Notes under the pieces: model-generated
What the model was told of the DNA's origin: nothing
The model's input: the letters and a program-made list of their open reading frames with translations, nothing else
Databases searched by the model: none
In this document: positions 1 through 6,054 of the stretch, one piece after another
How positions within the stretch are numbered: position 1 is the first letter of the stretch
Layout of the letters: the number at the start of each line of letters is the position of its first letter
Program-made: the position numbers and the translations under genes
From: an uncultured bacterium
GTDB taxonomy: Bacteria; Cloacimonadota; Cloacimonadia; Cloacimonadales; Cloacimonadaceae
NCBI GenBank assembly: GCA_937960795.1
Contig: CALGPA010000006.1
Span: forward strand, 1-12,844
Reading direction: 5' to 3'
Length of the DNA stretch: 12,844 bases

Positions 1-6
1 CGCCCT

Positions 7-51
7 ACATTAGTCATTCCACTCCCGCGACCAGCCAACATTAGTCATTCC
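7..51. repeat. 14-bp direct repeat, two copies 31 bp apart
   Basis: The 14-mer ACATTAGTCATTCC occurs at 7-20 and again at 38-51. The window opens with CGCCCTAC, which resembles the 3' end (CCGCCCCTAC) of the hairpin repeat at 111-135, so another repeat copy may lie just upstream. No convincing ORF covers this stretch: the + frame from base 1 is open to about base 90 but has no family-like sequence. I read it as part of a mosaic of dispersed intergenic repeats; that is inference. Confidence 0.6.
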
Positions 52-90
52 GGAAAGTCGAACGAAGTGAGGCTTATCCGGAATCTTTAG
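44..90. repeat. Palindromic dispersed-type intergenic repeat
   Basis: ATTCCGGA at 47-54 is a perfect inverted match to TCCGGAAT at 77-84, with a 22-nt centre. The wording, GTCATTCCG followed by GAACGAAGTGAGG and GGAATCTTTAG, resembles short intergenic repeats scattered through many bacterial genomes, which I recall in similar form. The function of such elements is unknown. Confirming that it is dispersed needs the rest of the genome. Confidence 0.55.
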
Positions 91-110
91 AAACGATGCT
101 CCCTGCCCGG

Positions 111-164
111 TTGGGCGGCTAAAAACCGCCCCTACTTAGTTGGGCGGTCACAAAGCACCCCTAC
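111..164. repeat. Tandem pair of 25-nt hairpin repeat units
   Basis: Two 25-nt units at 111-135 and 140-164 (period 29) share the frame TTGGGCGG followed by a variable centre and CCCCTAC. In the first unit GGGCGG (113-118) pairs with CCGCCC (126-131) across a 7-nt loop. The second unit keeps the frame, but its right arm reads GCACCC, so its stem is degraded. This resembles widespread REP-like GC-rich intergenic palindromes ending in CCCCTAC. There is no spacer-repeat regularity that would suggest CRISPR. Confidence 0.6.
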
Positions 165-178
165 TAACATTGAGCGCG

Positions 179-187
179 TGCTATACT
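179..187 (+). promoter_or_regulatory. Possible extended -10 promoter element upstream of hrcA
   Basis: TGCTATACT at 179-187 fits the extended -10 pattern TGnTATAAT with one mismatch in the hexamer. I see no good -35 at the proper distance. If used, transcription would start near 193-195 and give hrcA a leader of about 140 nt that contains all the dyads at 234-327. If only the 254-281 promoter is used, those left arms are not transcribed. Confidence 0.3.
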
Positions 188-253
188 CCATATGGCAAAT
201 CAGCGATGATGCAGTCATAGCCGCAGCTGAAAATTAGCAGTCCATCTTTTTGA

Positions 254-281
254 TTGACAATTTAGCTGCTTTGATTAAATT
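254..281 (+). promoter_or_regulatory. Sigma70-type promoter of the hrcA heat-shock operon
   Basis: TTGACA (254-259) is a perfect -35 hexamer. It is followed either by TAAATT (276-281) at 16 nt or by TTAAAT (275-280) at 15 nt; the latter is preceded by TG at 272-273 as an extended -10. The predicted start near 287-290 coincides with the left edge of the CIRCE-like operator, which is the usual geometry for HrcA repression. The two hexamers lie inside the arms of a perfect 9-bp inverted repeat. Confidence 0.6.
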
Positions 282-289
282 GTCCTCAG

Positions 290-316
290 TTAGCAGTTGG
301 ATCATATGACTGCTAA
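290..316. promoter_or_regulatory. CIRCE-like HrcA operator (variant arms)
   Basis: TTAGCAGTT (290-298), a 9-nt spacer, then GACTGCTAA (308-316). The classical CIRCE is TTAGCACTC-N9-GAGTGCTAA. Here the spacing and outer bases are kept, but the seventh base of the left arm is G instead of C and the matching base of the right arm is C instead of G, so the symmetry is preserved. The arms differ by a single base (T298 against G308, a G-U pair in RNA). The site sits 20 nt upstream of the hrcA start, directly after the promoter. HrcA would bind here and shut down the whole chaperone operon when GroE/substrate balance is normal. Confidence 0.8.
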
Positions 317-336
317 AAATCAAAAAGGCGGTAATC

Positions 337-1395
337 ATGAAGAAGAATCAGGCAAGACTCTATCACACGCTTGGAGCTTTGGTGGATGAATACATCCAGA
401 GCTGCGAGCCTGTTTCCTCGAGGATCTTAAATGAGAAGTATCTGACGGATGTTTCTTCGGCTACTTTGCGTTTGGATCTATTGAAGCTTGAGGAGCAAAA
501 CCTGATTTCTCAGCCCCATGTTTCAGCGGGCAGAGTGCCGACCATCAGCGGATATCGAAAGTATCTGGCATATATATCGCCTGATCACAGAAACATCATT
601 TATGATCGCATGGATACTCTGCGCAACCTTTTGATTGAGAATTACAAGGATACTCCGCGCGCCTTGCACTATATCATGCAAGTCCTTGCTCACGAGACTG
701 ATCAGCTGTCATTTGTGGCAGAACCTGAGGTTTCTAACGGATATCTTTCAAGGCTGGAAGTCTTTAGCATCGGGGATAGTAAATTGCTCTTTGTTATGAG
801 CTTGGATAGTGGCTTGGACAAGACGGTCATCATGAAATGCTCATATGAGATCAATGATGCCCAGCTTAAGAAACTGGTGCGCTATCTCAATGATGAATTA
901 GTCGGACTCAGAGTATATGACATAGCGAATAAAGTATTGGTAGAGATGCGAGAACGTGTGCATGGTGAAAGTGATCTCTTAAGTCAGTTTTTGGTGGAGC
1001 TACACAAAGCCTTCATCGAGATTAGTGATTTTTACATACATTATGATGGGAGCATCAAGTTTCTGGAGCAGCCGGAGTTTGATTCCAAAGAGGCGATTTT
1101 GAGTTTCATGAATCTGATTCAGCGCCAAGATTATATCCTAAACGCCATGTGTGCTCATGATGAAAGCACTGTAAATGTCTTGATGGGAGAAGACTTTTCG
1201 GATCCCAGGTGGCATGATTTTGCGCTCATCTACAGCCGTTATGAGGTCTTTGGGATCCCGGGTTATCTTGGGGTCTTGACTCCACTGCGGGCAGAGTATC
1301 GCAGATTGATACCTTTGATGCGTGATGTGAGCACGACTATCACGCAGACTACCAAGCGAGGCATGGTCGTGCCAAGATGGAGGGACAGTGAGTAA
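337..1395 (+). CDS. hrcA: HrcA heat-inducible transcription repressor
   Basis: HrcA is the dimeric repressor that binds CIRCE operators and senses folding stress through the GroE chaperonin. The 352-aa length is normal. The N-terminal winged helix (about residues 1-75) shows DEYIQSCEPVSSRIL (18-32), SSATLRLDL (40-48), LEE (51-53) and PHVSAGRVPT (60-69). The C-terminal effector domain ends with the family-like pattern FGIPGYLGVLTPLRAEYRRL before a final helix. The recognition helix reads ATLRLDL where most HrcA proteins have ATIRNEM or ATIRNDM, which may go with the altered operator upstream. The ATG start is preceded by a modest AAGGCGG ribosome site (325-331), partly within the closing stem of the leader dyad. 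It is first in its operon, so it is autoregulated. Its end overlaps grpE by 8 nt. Confidence 0.95.
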   Translation: MKKNQARLYHTLGALVDEYIQSCEPVSSRILNEKYLTDVSSATLRLDLLKLEEQNLISQPHVSAGRVPTISGYRKYLAYISPDHRNIIYDRMDTLRNLLIENYKDTPRALHYIMQVLAHETDQLSFVAEPEVSNGYLSRLEVFSIGDSKLLFVMSLDSGLDKTVIMKCSYEINDAQLKKLVRYLNDELVGLRVYDIANKVLVEMRERVHGESDLLSQFLVELHKAFIEISDFYIHYDGSIKFLEQPEFDSKEAILSFMNLIQRQDYILNAMCAHDESTVNVLMGEDFSDPRWHDFALIYSRYEVFGIPGYLGVLTPLRAEYRRLIPLMRDVSTTITQTTKRGMVVPRWRDSE

Positions 1396-1963
1396 AAAAA
1401 AGAAAAAGGACATAAAAATGCAGTCGCAGAATGAAGAGAAGAAGATTTCCGCTGAAGACAGCATGAAGCAGGAAGTCGAAACTGAAACGGACGCCAAGGA
1501 GCCGGATTTGGCAACTGAATTGGCAGAGATGAGAGACAAGTATCTGCGCACTATGGCAGAATTTGAAAACTATCGAAGAAGAACTAATACCGAGAAGGCA
1601 GATTGGATTCGTCAGGCAACCAAGGATTTGGCGCTTCATATCTGTGATGTGTTGGACAATTTTGAGCGCGCTTTGATCCAGGCCGGCGCTGAGGATAGAG
1701 AGAGTCCTTTCGGCAAGGGCATTGTTCTCATTGAAAAGCAGCTTTCCAAAGCTTTGGAAAAAGAAGGCGTGAAGAAGATTGAGGCTTTGGGAGAGGAATT
1801 TGATCCTGAATATCACGAAGCCTTGGCTCATATCCCCAGTGAATATGAGGAAAACATTGTGGCCGCTATCATCCAAAATGGATACACGATGAATGATAAG
1901 GTGATTCGCCCGGTGCGGGTAGCGGTCTCAAACGGAAAATTAATGAAAACCCAGGAGGATTAA
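1388..1963 (+). CDS. grpE: GrpE nucleotide exchange factor
   Basis: GrpE releases ADP from DnaK and so resets the chaperone cycle. The 191-aa product has a highly charged N-terminus (lysine run at residues 3-7), then the long dimerisation coiled coil with EFENYRRRTNTEK (58-70) and DNFERAL (90-96). The C-terminal beta domain that contacts DnaK shows GEEFDPEYHEAL (135-146) and RPVRVAVS (174-181). I chose the GTG at 1388 because GGAGGG (1379-1384) lies just ahead of it. An in-frame ATG at 1418, ten codons later, has an AAAGGA of its own and is a possible alternative. The gene overlaps hrcA, and its stop abuts the dnaK ATG with no gap, so translation is probably coupled across all three genes. 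Confidence 0.95.
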   Translation: MSKKKKKDIKMQSQNEEKKISAEDSMKQEVETETDAKEPDLATELAEMRDKYLRTMAEFENYRRRTNTEKADWIRQATKDLALHICDVLDNFERALIQAGAEDRESPFGKGIVLIEKQLSKALEKEGVKKIEALGEEFDPEYHEALAHIPSEYEENIVAAIIQNGYTMNDKVIRPVRVAVSNGKLMKTQED

Positions 1964-3919
1964 ATGGGAAAGATAATCGGAATTGACCTCGGTACTACAA
2001 ACTCTTGTGTAGCTGTAGTCGAGGGTGGAAAACCCGTCGTGATAACAAACGCGGAAGGCGGTAGGACTACTCCCTCCGTGGTCGCATTTACTCAAAAAGG
2101 TGAAAGATTGGTCGGACAATTGGCAAAACGCCAGGCAGTCACGAATCCTACAAATACAGTATTCTCAATTAAGCGCTTCATGGGAAGATCCCATGGCGAA
2201 GTTAGCGAAGAGATCAAACAAGTCCCCTACAAAGTGATTTCCGGCATCAAAAACCAAGCTGCCGTTCACATAGACGTGGATAACAAGGATTTTACTCCTC
2301 AAGAGATCTCTGCCATGGTGCTCACCAGGATGAAAGAAACCGCTGAGGCATATCTGGGAACTACGGTTTCCGAAGCTGTGATCACAGTTCCGGCGTATTT
2401 TAATGATGACCAACGCCAAGCCACTAAAGATGCAGGACGCATCGCCGGCTTGGAAGTCAAGAGAATCATCAATGAGCCCACTGCAGCTGCTTTGGCCTAT
2501 GGCATGGAAAATAAGAAAGAACAGAAGGTGGCGGTCTACGATTTGGGAGGAGGAACCTTTGATATCTCCATCCTAGATATCTCTTCCGGAGTCGTGGAAG
2601 TATTAGCCACCAATGGAGATACTCATCTGGGTGGGGACGACTTTGATAAGCGCGTCATCGACTGGATTTTGGAGCAATTTAAGAAACAGGAAGGCATTGA
2701 TCTTTCCAAGGATGCAATGGCACTCCAGCGCTTGCGTGAAGCTGCTGAAAAGGCAAAGATCGAACTCTCCGGAACTCAAAGCACCAATATCAGCTTACCT
2801 TTCATTACAGCAGATGCCACCGGACCCAAACACTTGAACTTGGATCTGAGCTTGGCAGAATTCAATCGTCTCACCTCAGACTTAGTCGAGCGTACTCTGG
2901 GACCCTGCAAAAAAGCCTTGGCAGATGCGAAACTAAGCGCTTCTGACATCCAAGAAGTTTTGATGGTTGGCGGCAGCACACGCATCCCGGCAGTAGGCGA
3001 AGCTGTCGAGAAATTCTTTGGTAAGAAAGCAAATCGCAGCTTGAACCCTGACGAAGTGGTTGCCATTGGCGCCGGAATCCAGGGAGCAATCCTTTCCGGA
3101 GACGACAATGTATCCGACGTCTTGCTTTTGGATGTGACACCGTTGTCTTTGGGAATCGAGACTTTGGGCAATATGATGACCACACTTATTCCTAGAAACA
3201 CCACTATCCCGACCAAGAAGAGCCAGGTCTTTTCGACCGCCGCGGACAATCAGACTGCTGTGACGATTCATGTGTTGCAGGGTGAGCGTCCGATGGCTCC
3301 TGACAATAAAAGTCTGGGACGTTTTGACTTGGTGGGAATTCCCTCAGCACCGCGCGGAGTTCCGCAGATTGAGGTGACTTTTGATATCGATGCAAATGGC
3401 ATTTTGCACGTATCTGCAAAGGACAAAGGCACCGGCAAAGAACAATCCATCAAGATTGACAGAGCCGGGAGCATCAATCAAGAAGACATTGATCGCATGA
3501 TCAAAGACGCAGAATTGCATGCCGAAGAAGATAAAAAGCGCCAAGAATTTGTGGCAGCCAAAAATGAGCTTGACACTCTGATCTTCAGCACAGAAAAGAG
3601 TCTGAGCGAATATGGCGACAAGCTCTCTGAAGACGAGCGAAAAGCTTTGGAAGAAGAGCTGAAGTCTGCCAAAGAAAAGCTGGAAAAAGTGACTGATACC
3701 GAAGAAATCAATCAGATCAAAGAAAGCCTTTCCAAAAAAGCTCAAAAGCTCGGTGAGATCATCTATGCGAATATGCAGCAGCAGCAAGGTGGACAGGGCT
3801 TTGATCCCAATGCGCAAGGCTTCAATCCGGAAGATTTTGCCCAAGGCCAACAAGATCAGGCGGCCAAAGACGACTCTCCCATCGATGCAGAATATGAAGT
3901 AATGGACGACGATAAGTAG
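1964..3919 (+). CDS. dnaK: Molecular chaperone DnaK (Hsp70)
   Basis: This is the cytosolic ATP-dependent Hsp70 that binds exposed hydrophobic segments of client proteins. The 651-aa length is standard. The ATPase domain shows the phosphate loops GIDLGTTNS (6-14) and VYDLGGGTFD (191-200), the adenosine-site motif VGGSTRIPAV (335-344) and the AYFNDDQRQATKDAG block (144-158). The hydrophobic interdomain linker and start of the substrate domain are at DVLLLDVTPLSLGIETLG (385-402). A helical lid and a Q/G-rich tail follow, ending in acidic residues (DAEYEVMDDDK). GGAGG (1954-1958) serves as ribosome site, and the ATG directly follows the grpE stop. GrpE upstream and DnaJ downstream are its partners. 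Confidence 0.99.
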   Translation: MGKIIGIDLGTTNSCVAVVEGGKPVVITNAEGGRTTPSVVAFTQKGERLVGQLAKRQAVTNPTNTVFSIKRFMGRSHGEVSEEIKQVPYKVISGIKNQAAVHIDVDNKDFTPQEISAMVLTRMKETAEAYLGTTVSEAVITVPAYFNDDQRQATKDAGRIAGLEVKRIINEPTAAALAYGMENKKEQKVAVYDLGGGTFDISILDISSGVVEVLATNGDTHLGGDDFDKRVIDWILEQFKKQEGIDLSKDAMALQRLREAAEKAKIELSGTQSTNISLPFITADATGPKHLNLDLSLAEFNRLTSDLVERTLGPCKKALADAKLSASDIQEVLMVGGSTRIPAVGEAVEKFFGKKANRSLNPDEVVAIGAGIQGAILSGDDNVSDVLLLDVTPLSLGIETLGNMMTTLIPRNTTIPTKKSQVFSTAADNQTAVTIHVLQGERPMAPDNKSLGRFDLVGIPSAPRGVPQIEVTFDIDANGILHVSAKDKGTGKEQSIKIDRAGSINQEDIDRMIKDAELHAEEDKKRQEFVAAKNELDTLIFSTEKSLSEYGDKLSEDERKALEEELKSAKEKLEKVTDTEEINQIKESLSKKAQKLGEIIYANMQQQQGGQGFDPNAQGFNPEDFAQGQQDQAAKDDSPIDAEYEVMDDDK

Positions 3920-3932
3920 ATACGAAAAAGCT

Positions 3933-4015
3933 CAGACAGCTTTGTGCGAGCCAAGCTCTCGGGCAGGGCTGTCTGGGTATTAGTTTTGGGATATTTAGGC
4001 ATCCAAAGAGATGCC
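3933..4015 (+). other. Structured dnaK-dnaJ spacer (two hairpins)
   Basis: CAGACAGC (3933-3940) pairs perfectly with GCTGTCTG (3968-3975), and its loop contains a small hairpin GAGC/GCTC (3948-3951 with 3955-3958). A second hairpin, GGCATC (3998-4003) with GATGCC (4010-4015), has a 6-nt loop and sits about 20 nt ahead of the dnaJ ribosome site. No U-run follows either stem, so a simple intrinsic terminator is unlikely. RNA processing or tuning of the dnaK to dnaJ ratio is an inference. Confidence 0.5.
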
Positions 4016-4042
4016 GAAGTGATAGATTTTACAGGAGAAATG

Positions 4043-5194
4043 ATGGCGAAAAGAGATTATTATGAAGTATTGGGTGTGGATAAGGCTGCAGACGAAGCGG
4101 CGATAAAGAAGGCATATCGCAAGCTGGCAATGCAGTATCACCCGGACAAGAACCCCGACAACAAAGAAGCGGAAGATAAATTCAAGGAAGCTAGTGAAGC
4201 CTATGAGGTGCTCAGCGACAAGGAGAAACGGCAGCTATATGATCAATATGGGCATGCCGGAGTTGAGAGCCAATTTGGTGCGGGAGGATTTTCTTGGGAC
4301 AATTTCACCCATCGTAGTGATCTCAATGACATCTTCGGAGACGGCTTCTCATCCATCTTTGAGAGTCTTTTTGGCGGCGGATTCGGATCCCGTGGATCAC
4401 AACGCAGCTCAAATCGGGGTGAAGATCTGCAGATTGAGATATCTTTGTCGCTCAAAGAAATAGCCACCGGTGCAGAGAAGAAGATCAAGATCAGCACCAA
4501 AGAAGCATGTGATGTCTGCAGTGGCTCCGGAAGCTCCGACGGGAGCGTGGAAACCTGTTCTCAATGCCGGGGCACGGGTCAGGTTCGTCAGGTGCGCCAA
4601 TCCCTTTTTGGGCAGATGCAGAGCATAGCGGAATGTCCATCCTGTAGGGGAGAGGGCAAGATCATCAAAAACAAGTGTTCCAAATGCTATGGCGAAGGAC
4701 GCATGGGCAAGGTCAAAGAGATCACTGTCAAGATCCCTGCCGGAGTGGAAGAAAATCAATATATCCGTTTGCGCGGACAAGGTAATGTCGGACCCAGAAG
4801 CGGAGCGCGTGGGGACATCCTGGTGCTCATCCACGAAAAGCAAGACGATCTTTTTGAAAGACATGGCAATGACATTATCATGGAATACCCTATATCAGTA
4901 TCTCAAGCGGTTTTGGGCGATGAGATACTGGTCCCCACTCTCACCGGCAAAGTCAAGATGAAGATCCCTTCCGGAACTCAGAGCGGAAGACTGTTCAGAC
5001 TCAAGGGTCAAGGCATTCAGGGGCTAAACTCGTATAACAAAGGGGATGAGATCGTGCGAGCAGTGGTCGTGATTCCTAGCAAAATCAGCAAGGAAGAGAC
5101 CGAGCTGTATACGCAGCTCAGGGAGTTTGATAAAAAACGCGATCTAAAGCCGGGTAAAGGCTTCTTTGCAAAACTAAAGGACTATTTTAGCTGA
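4043..5194 (+). CDS. dnaJ: Chaperone protein DnaJ (Hsp40, type I)
   Basis: DnaJ delivers clients to DnaK and stimulates its ATPase. The 383-aa product has all type I parts: a J domain with HPD (33-35), a Gly/Phe-rich region (about 72-126), and a zinc domain with four CxxCxGxG units at 156-163, 172-179, 198-205 and 212-219. Two substrate-binding beta domains follow, to about residue 345, and then a short C-terminal dimerisation segment. The frame is open back to a GTG at 3944, but that extension looks non-homologous. The start AKRDYYEVLG with AGGAG (4033-4037) five nt before the ATG at 4043 fits the family. The preceding ATG at 4040 is too close to the ribosome site. The gene follows dnaK after a 123-nt structured spacer. 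Confidence 0.97.
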   Translation: MAKRDYYEVLGVDKAADEAAIKKAYRKLAMQYHPDKNPDNKEAEDKFKEASEAYEVLSDKEKRQLYDQYGHAGVESQFGAGGFSWDNFTHRSDLNDIFGDGFSSIFESLFGGGFGSRGSQRSSNRGEDLQIEISLSLKEIATGAEKKIKISTKEACDVCSGSGSSDGSVETCSQCRGTGQVRQVRQSLFGQMQSIAECPSCRGEGKIIKNKCSKCYGEGRMGKVKEITVKIPAGVEENQYIRLRGQGNVGPRSGARGDILVLIHEKQDDLFERHGNDIIMEYPISVSQAVLGDEILVPTLTGKVKMKIPSGTQSGRLFRLKGQGIQGLNSYNKGDEIVRAVVVIPSKISKEETELYTQLREFDKKRDLKPGKGFFAKLKDYFS

Positions 5195-5195
5195 T

Positions 5196-5909
5196 ATGCC
5201 GTCTTACTATCACCCGCTGCTTGATGCTGATAGCAAGGAATTGATCTTGGAGAATGAGGAATTTCATCATCTGACCAGGGTGAAGCGGATTATCTGCGGA
5301 CAAGAGATCAAGATCAACAGCGGAAGGGGATTTATCAGTACAGCAAGGATTAGCTCGATAGACAAGAGAAAAGCAGTCCTGGAGGTGCTCGAGACCATCT
5401 ATCATCCCAAAGCGAAAGCCGGGTTTGCGATCGCCTTTGCGCTGCTGAAAAACCATCATGATGAGATGCTCGTGGAAAAATGCACTGAGTTGGGAGCTAA
5501 AGAATTCTTTCCATTGACAACTCAATTTACTGTCAAGGATCTCGGCAAAAACACGCTTTCTAGATTTGAGAAGATTGCTCTTGCCGCCATCAAGCAATGT
5601 GACAATCCTTGGCTGCCATATGTTCGGGAGCATCATGCTTTGCCGGAGGCCATCAAGACAATCGTTTCCTTGGGATATCAGCCTGTGTTTTGCTCAGAAA
5701 AGGAGACTCAAGTCAGCATGAGGGACTTATCTGTCGATAAGGATCTATGCTTTATCATAGGCCCTGAGGGCGGATATGATTATCAAGAGCTGAAAATGAT
5801 CCAAGACTATCCGGCGATAAGGATTTCACCACTGATTTGTCGGGCTGAGACGGCTGCTATCGCTGTGTCAGCGCAGTATCAGGCAGTGTTTGGGCTTGGT
5901 CAGAAGTAG
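5196..5909 (+). CDS. rsmE: 16S rRNA (uracil-1498-N3)-methyltransferase RsmE
   Basis: RsmE methylates N3 of U1498 in helix 44 of 16S rRNA, at the decoding site, using S-adenosylmethionine. The 237-aa length is usual. The N-terminal PUA-like part has EFHHLTRVKR (22-31). The SPOUT domain shows EKCTELGAKEFFPL (94-107), the cofactor-loop motif IGPEGGYD (188-195) and the knot segment RAETAAIAV (216-224). The residue before RAETA is cysteine rather than the more common leucine; this is a minor variation. The start lies one base after the dnaJ stop with no clear Shine-Dalgarno, so it probably depends on coupled translation. Placement behind dnaJ resembles Bacillus-type dnaK operons, in which prmA usually stands between dnaJ and rsmE; prmA is absent here. 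Confidence 0.92.
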   Translation: MPSYYHPLLDADSKELILENEEFHHLTRVKRIICGQEIKINSGRGFISTARISSIDKRKAVLEVLETIYHPKAKAGFAIAFALLKNHHDEMLVEKCTELGAKEFFPLTTQFTVKDLGKNTLSRFEKIALAAIKQCDNPWLPYVREHHALPEAIKTIVSLGYQPVFCSEKETQVSMRDLSVDKDLCFIIGPEGGYDYQELKMIQDYPAIRISPLICRAETAAIAVSAQYQAVFGLGQK

Positions 5910-5972
5910 CGAACTTCTGCTATCATCTCAGGCCACAGGCCGGAGCTTTAAGCAGCGCTGAGACGGATGATG
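5901..5972 (+). terminator. Hairpin over rsmE stop plus branched fold (possible end of heat-shock unit)
   Basis: CAGAAGT (5901-5907) pairs perfectly with ACTTCTG (5913-5919) across a 5-nt loop, spanning the rsmE stop. Just after it, ATCATCTCAG (5922-5931) pairs with CTGAGA (5958-5963) plus ATGAT (5967-5971), leaving a 3-nt bulge. This second stem encloses a GGCC/GGCC and a GCT/AGC mini-hairpin. The nearest U-run is TTTT at 5977-5980. A terminator role fits because a new promoter follows, but the weak U-run leaves this uncertain. Confidence 0.35.
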
Positions 5973-5992
5973 CGGGTTTTGCCAAAATTCCT

Positions 5993-6019
5993 TTGACAAG
6001 ATAGAGAAGTCGTTTTAAT
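5993..6019 (+). promoter_or_regulatory. Sigma70-type promoter of the tatD unit
   Basis: TTGACA (5993-5998) is a perfect -35, with TTTAAT (6014-6019) as a -10 at 15 nt or TAATTT (6016-6021) at 17 nt. The predicted start lies near 6026-6028, about 30 nt before the tatD ATG. The promoter is framed by the near-perfect inverted repeat TGCCAAAATT (5980-5989) and AATTTGGCA (6017-6025), which could be an operator. Confidence 0.5.
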
Positions 6020-6054
6020 TTGGCACAAAGCTAAAAAAGGGGTTGATAGCTAGT

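Larger units (their letters stand above)
246..327. repeat. Split 19-bp inverted repeat enclosing the operator
   Basis: The left arm 246-264 is one continuous 19-nt block. Its complement is present in two perfect pieces: TAAATTGTC at 276-284 (pairs with 256-264) and AATCAAAAAG at 318-327 (pairs with 246-255). The 33 nt between the two pieces (285-317) hold the complete CIRCE-like dyad. On paper this is a three-way junction: closing stem, one hairpin with an 11-nt loop, and the operator hairpin. The closing stem ends in the AAAAAG just before the ribosome-binding site. Whether it acts as DNA or RNA is not known. Confidence 0.6.

Noticed and set aside
1..90. 3' end of an upstream gene in the + frame from base 1
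   Set aside because: The frame is open to a TAG near 90, but it runs through direct and inverted repeats and gives no recognisable protein.
111..164. Possible CRISPR array
   Set aside because: Only two imperfect units are present, with a 4-nt gap and no spacers. The palindromic GC-rich form fits a REP-like repeat.
290..316. Classical CIRCE operator
   Set aside because: Spacing and outer bases fit, but both arms differ from the consensus at the same symmetric base, so it is recorded as a variant and not as the canonical site.
1349..1876. Long minus-strand open frame over grpE (175 codons), and similar frames over dnaK, the OM protein gene and the permease gene
   Set aside because: They lie fully opposite well-supported genes, show low-complexity or hydrophobic nonsense and have no ribosome sites. 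They are shadow frames.
2613..2837. Alternative + frame inside dnaK (74 codons)
   Set aside because: It is covered by the conserved DnaK ATPase domain in another frame and has no family features.
3944..4042. N-terminal extension of dnaJ from a GTG at 3944
   Set aside because: The extra 33 residues do not look like a J-protein N-terminus, and the region forms RNA hairpins. AGGAG at 4033-4037 is placed correctly for the ATG at 4043.
5920..5972. tRNA-like or other structured RNA gene
   Set aside because: The branched fold is short, with mini-hairpins of only 3-4 bp. It has no T-loop or anticodon-like pattern and no CCA end.
6043..6054. TTG start of tatD at 6043
   Set aside because: The ribosome site AGGGG ends at 6042, directly against the TTG, leaving no spacing. 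TatD proteins normally begin a few residues before the HxH motif, which fits the ATG at 6055.
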